This document shows, in pieces, positions 12,684 through 13,191 of a DNA stretch of 13,191 nucleotides. The notes under the pieces were generated by a model. It searched no databases and was not told the DNA's origin. It worked only from the letters and a program-made list of their open reading frames with translations. The position numbers were made by a program, and so were the translations under genes. Position 1 is the first letter of the stretch; each line of letters starts with the position of its first letter. Source of the stretch: Treponema sp. (lineage in GTDB: Bacteria; Spirochaetota; Spirochaetia; Treponematales; Treponemataceae); assembly GCA_022510885.1 (NCBI GenBank), contig JAFLSP010000040.1, forward strand, positions 1 to 13,191, read 5' to 3'.

Positions 12684-13181
12684 ATGGAAATGACAGACGG
12701 GACGTATGTCCGCCCGACATGGGACGAGTATTTTATGGAGGTCTGCCGCACGGTCGCCAAGCGCGCGACCTGCGACCGGGGGCGCAGCGGCTGCGTGATT
12801 GCGCGCGACAACCAGATTCTGGTGACCGGCTACGTGGGAAGCCCGGCGGGGCTGGCGCACTGCGACGAGGCGGGGCACCTGATGCGCAAAGTGATTCATG
12901 CGGACGGCTCGGTGAGCCAGCACTGCGTGCGCACGGTGCACGCGGAGCAGAACGCCATCTGCCAGGCGGCGAAGCGCGGCATTACGATTGCGGGCGCGAC
13001 CGTGTACTGCAAGATGACACCGTGCATGACCTGCGCCATGCTCATCATCAACTGCGGCATCCGCCGCGTGGTCTGCGAGAAGCACTACCACGACGAGGCG
13101 GACAGCCTGCGGATGTTCGCGGAGGCGGGCATCACGGTGGAGCACCTTGAGGACGAGGTGCAGACCTACAAGGATATGTGA
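12684..13181 (+). CDS. Deoxycytidylate (dCMP) deaminase family protein
   Basis: Encodes 165 residues of the zinc-dependent cytidine/deoxycytidylate deaminase family. The usual role is dCMP to dUMP + NH3, which supplies the substrate for thymidylate synthase. The catalytic HAEQNAI is at 86-92, with zinc ligand H86 and proton-shuttle E88, and TPCMTC at 112-117 supplies ligands C114 and C117. The preceding GYVGSPAGLAHCDEAGH (49-65) and QHCVRTVHAE pattern is typical of dCMP deaminases (ComEB-like) rather than tRNA adenosine deaminases. GGAG lies 8 nt before the chosen ATG. The gene is complete, ending 10 nt before the window edge. Late-competence ComEB proteins are related, but nothing here points to competence. 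Confidence 0.92.
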   Translation: MEMTDGTYVRPTWDEYFMEVCRTVAKRATCDRGRSGCVIARDNQILVTGYVGSPAGLAHCDEAGHLMRKVIHADGSVSQHCVRTVHAEQNAICQAAKRGITIAGATVYCKMTPCMTCAMLIINCGIRRVVCEKHYHDEADSLRMFAEAGITVEHLEDEVQTYKDM

Positions 13182-13191
13182 CGGCTGTCCC

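Noticed and set aside
1..13191. CRISPR array, insertion sequence, prophage or defence island
   Set aside because: No regularly spaced direct repeats, transposase or integrase motifs, or attachment-site duplications at the two tRNA genes were seen. The content is core housekeeping genes throughout.

Overview
This window looks like a stretch of spirochaete chromosome, most likely from a GC-rich Treponema or close relative. The main argument is gene order: rpsB-tsf-frr-uppS-cdsA-dxr-rseP is the arrangement I recall from Treponema pallidum. Supporting points are an S2 protein with a long acidic tail, several exported proteins with no recognisable enzymatic domain, and the rpmF-acpP-rnc cluster. 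The genus is an inference. Nothing in the window looks mobile or phage-derived. All but three protein genes are recognisable housekeeping genes.

Region 1 (1-8773, all minus strand, read right to left): maf, then rpsB and tsf (translation), frr (ribosome recycling), uppS (undecaprenyl-PP synthesis), cdsA (CDP-diacylglycerol), dxr (MEP isoprenoid pathway), rseP/mmpA (site-2 protease) and an exported beta-propeller-like protein. From frr onward the genes touch or overlap (22-nt gap, 4-nt gap, 1-nt overlap, 4-nt overlap, 11-nt overlap). This indicates one polycistronic unit joining translation factors to envelope lipid and isoprenoid synthesis: Dxr feeds the isoprenoid precursors that UppS elongates. 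A strong hairpin followed by U4 sits between tsf and frr and may lower expression of the distal genes. A structured leader precedes rpsB.

Region 2 (8774-10525): a tRNA-Arg(CCG) on the plus strand diverges from maf and ends at a near-perfect bidirectional terminator. That terminator is shared with a convergent minus-strand gene for an exported HEAT-repeat-like protein. Upstream of it, also on the minus strand, is a Pro/Glu-rich lipoprotein. The lipoprotein gene and coaD are divergent, with interlocked sigma70-type promoters between them.

Region 3 (10526-12477, plus strand): coaD (coenzyme A synthesis, apparently near-leaderless), then rpmF, acpP and rnc. A full-consensus promoter inside the last codons of coaD, with a second one behind it, should drive rpmF-acpP. 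CoaD and AcpP are linked metabolically because coenzyme A donates the phosphopantetheine arm of ACP. Two stacked hairpin/U-tract structures with a competing fold separate acpP from rnc.

Region 4 (12478-13191): a minus-strand tRNA-Gly(TCC) with a good promoter, and a divergent dCMP deaminase gene whose predicted transcription start lies in a 16-bp palindrome.

I did not find a novel defence, mobile or biosynthetic system. The points most worth a second look are regulatory: the tsf/frr attenuator-like hairpin, the acpP/rnc alternative structures, the leaderless coaD with interlocked promoters, the rpsB leader, the palindrome at the dCMP deaminase start, and the three uncharacterised exported proteins.
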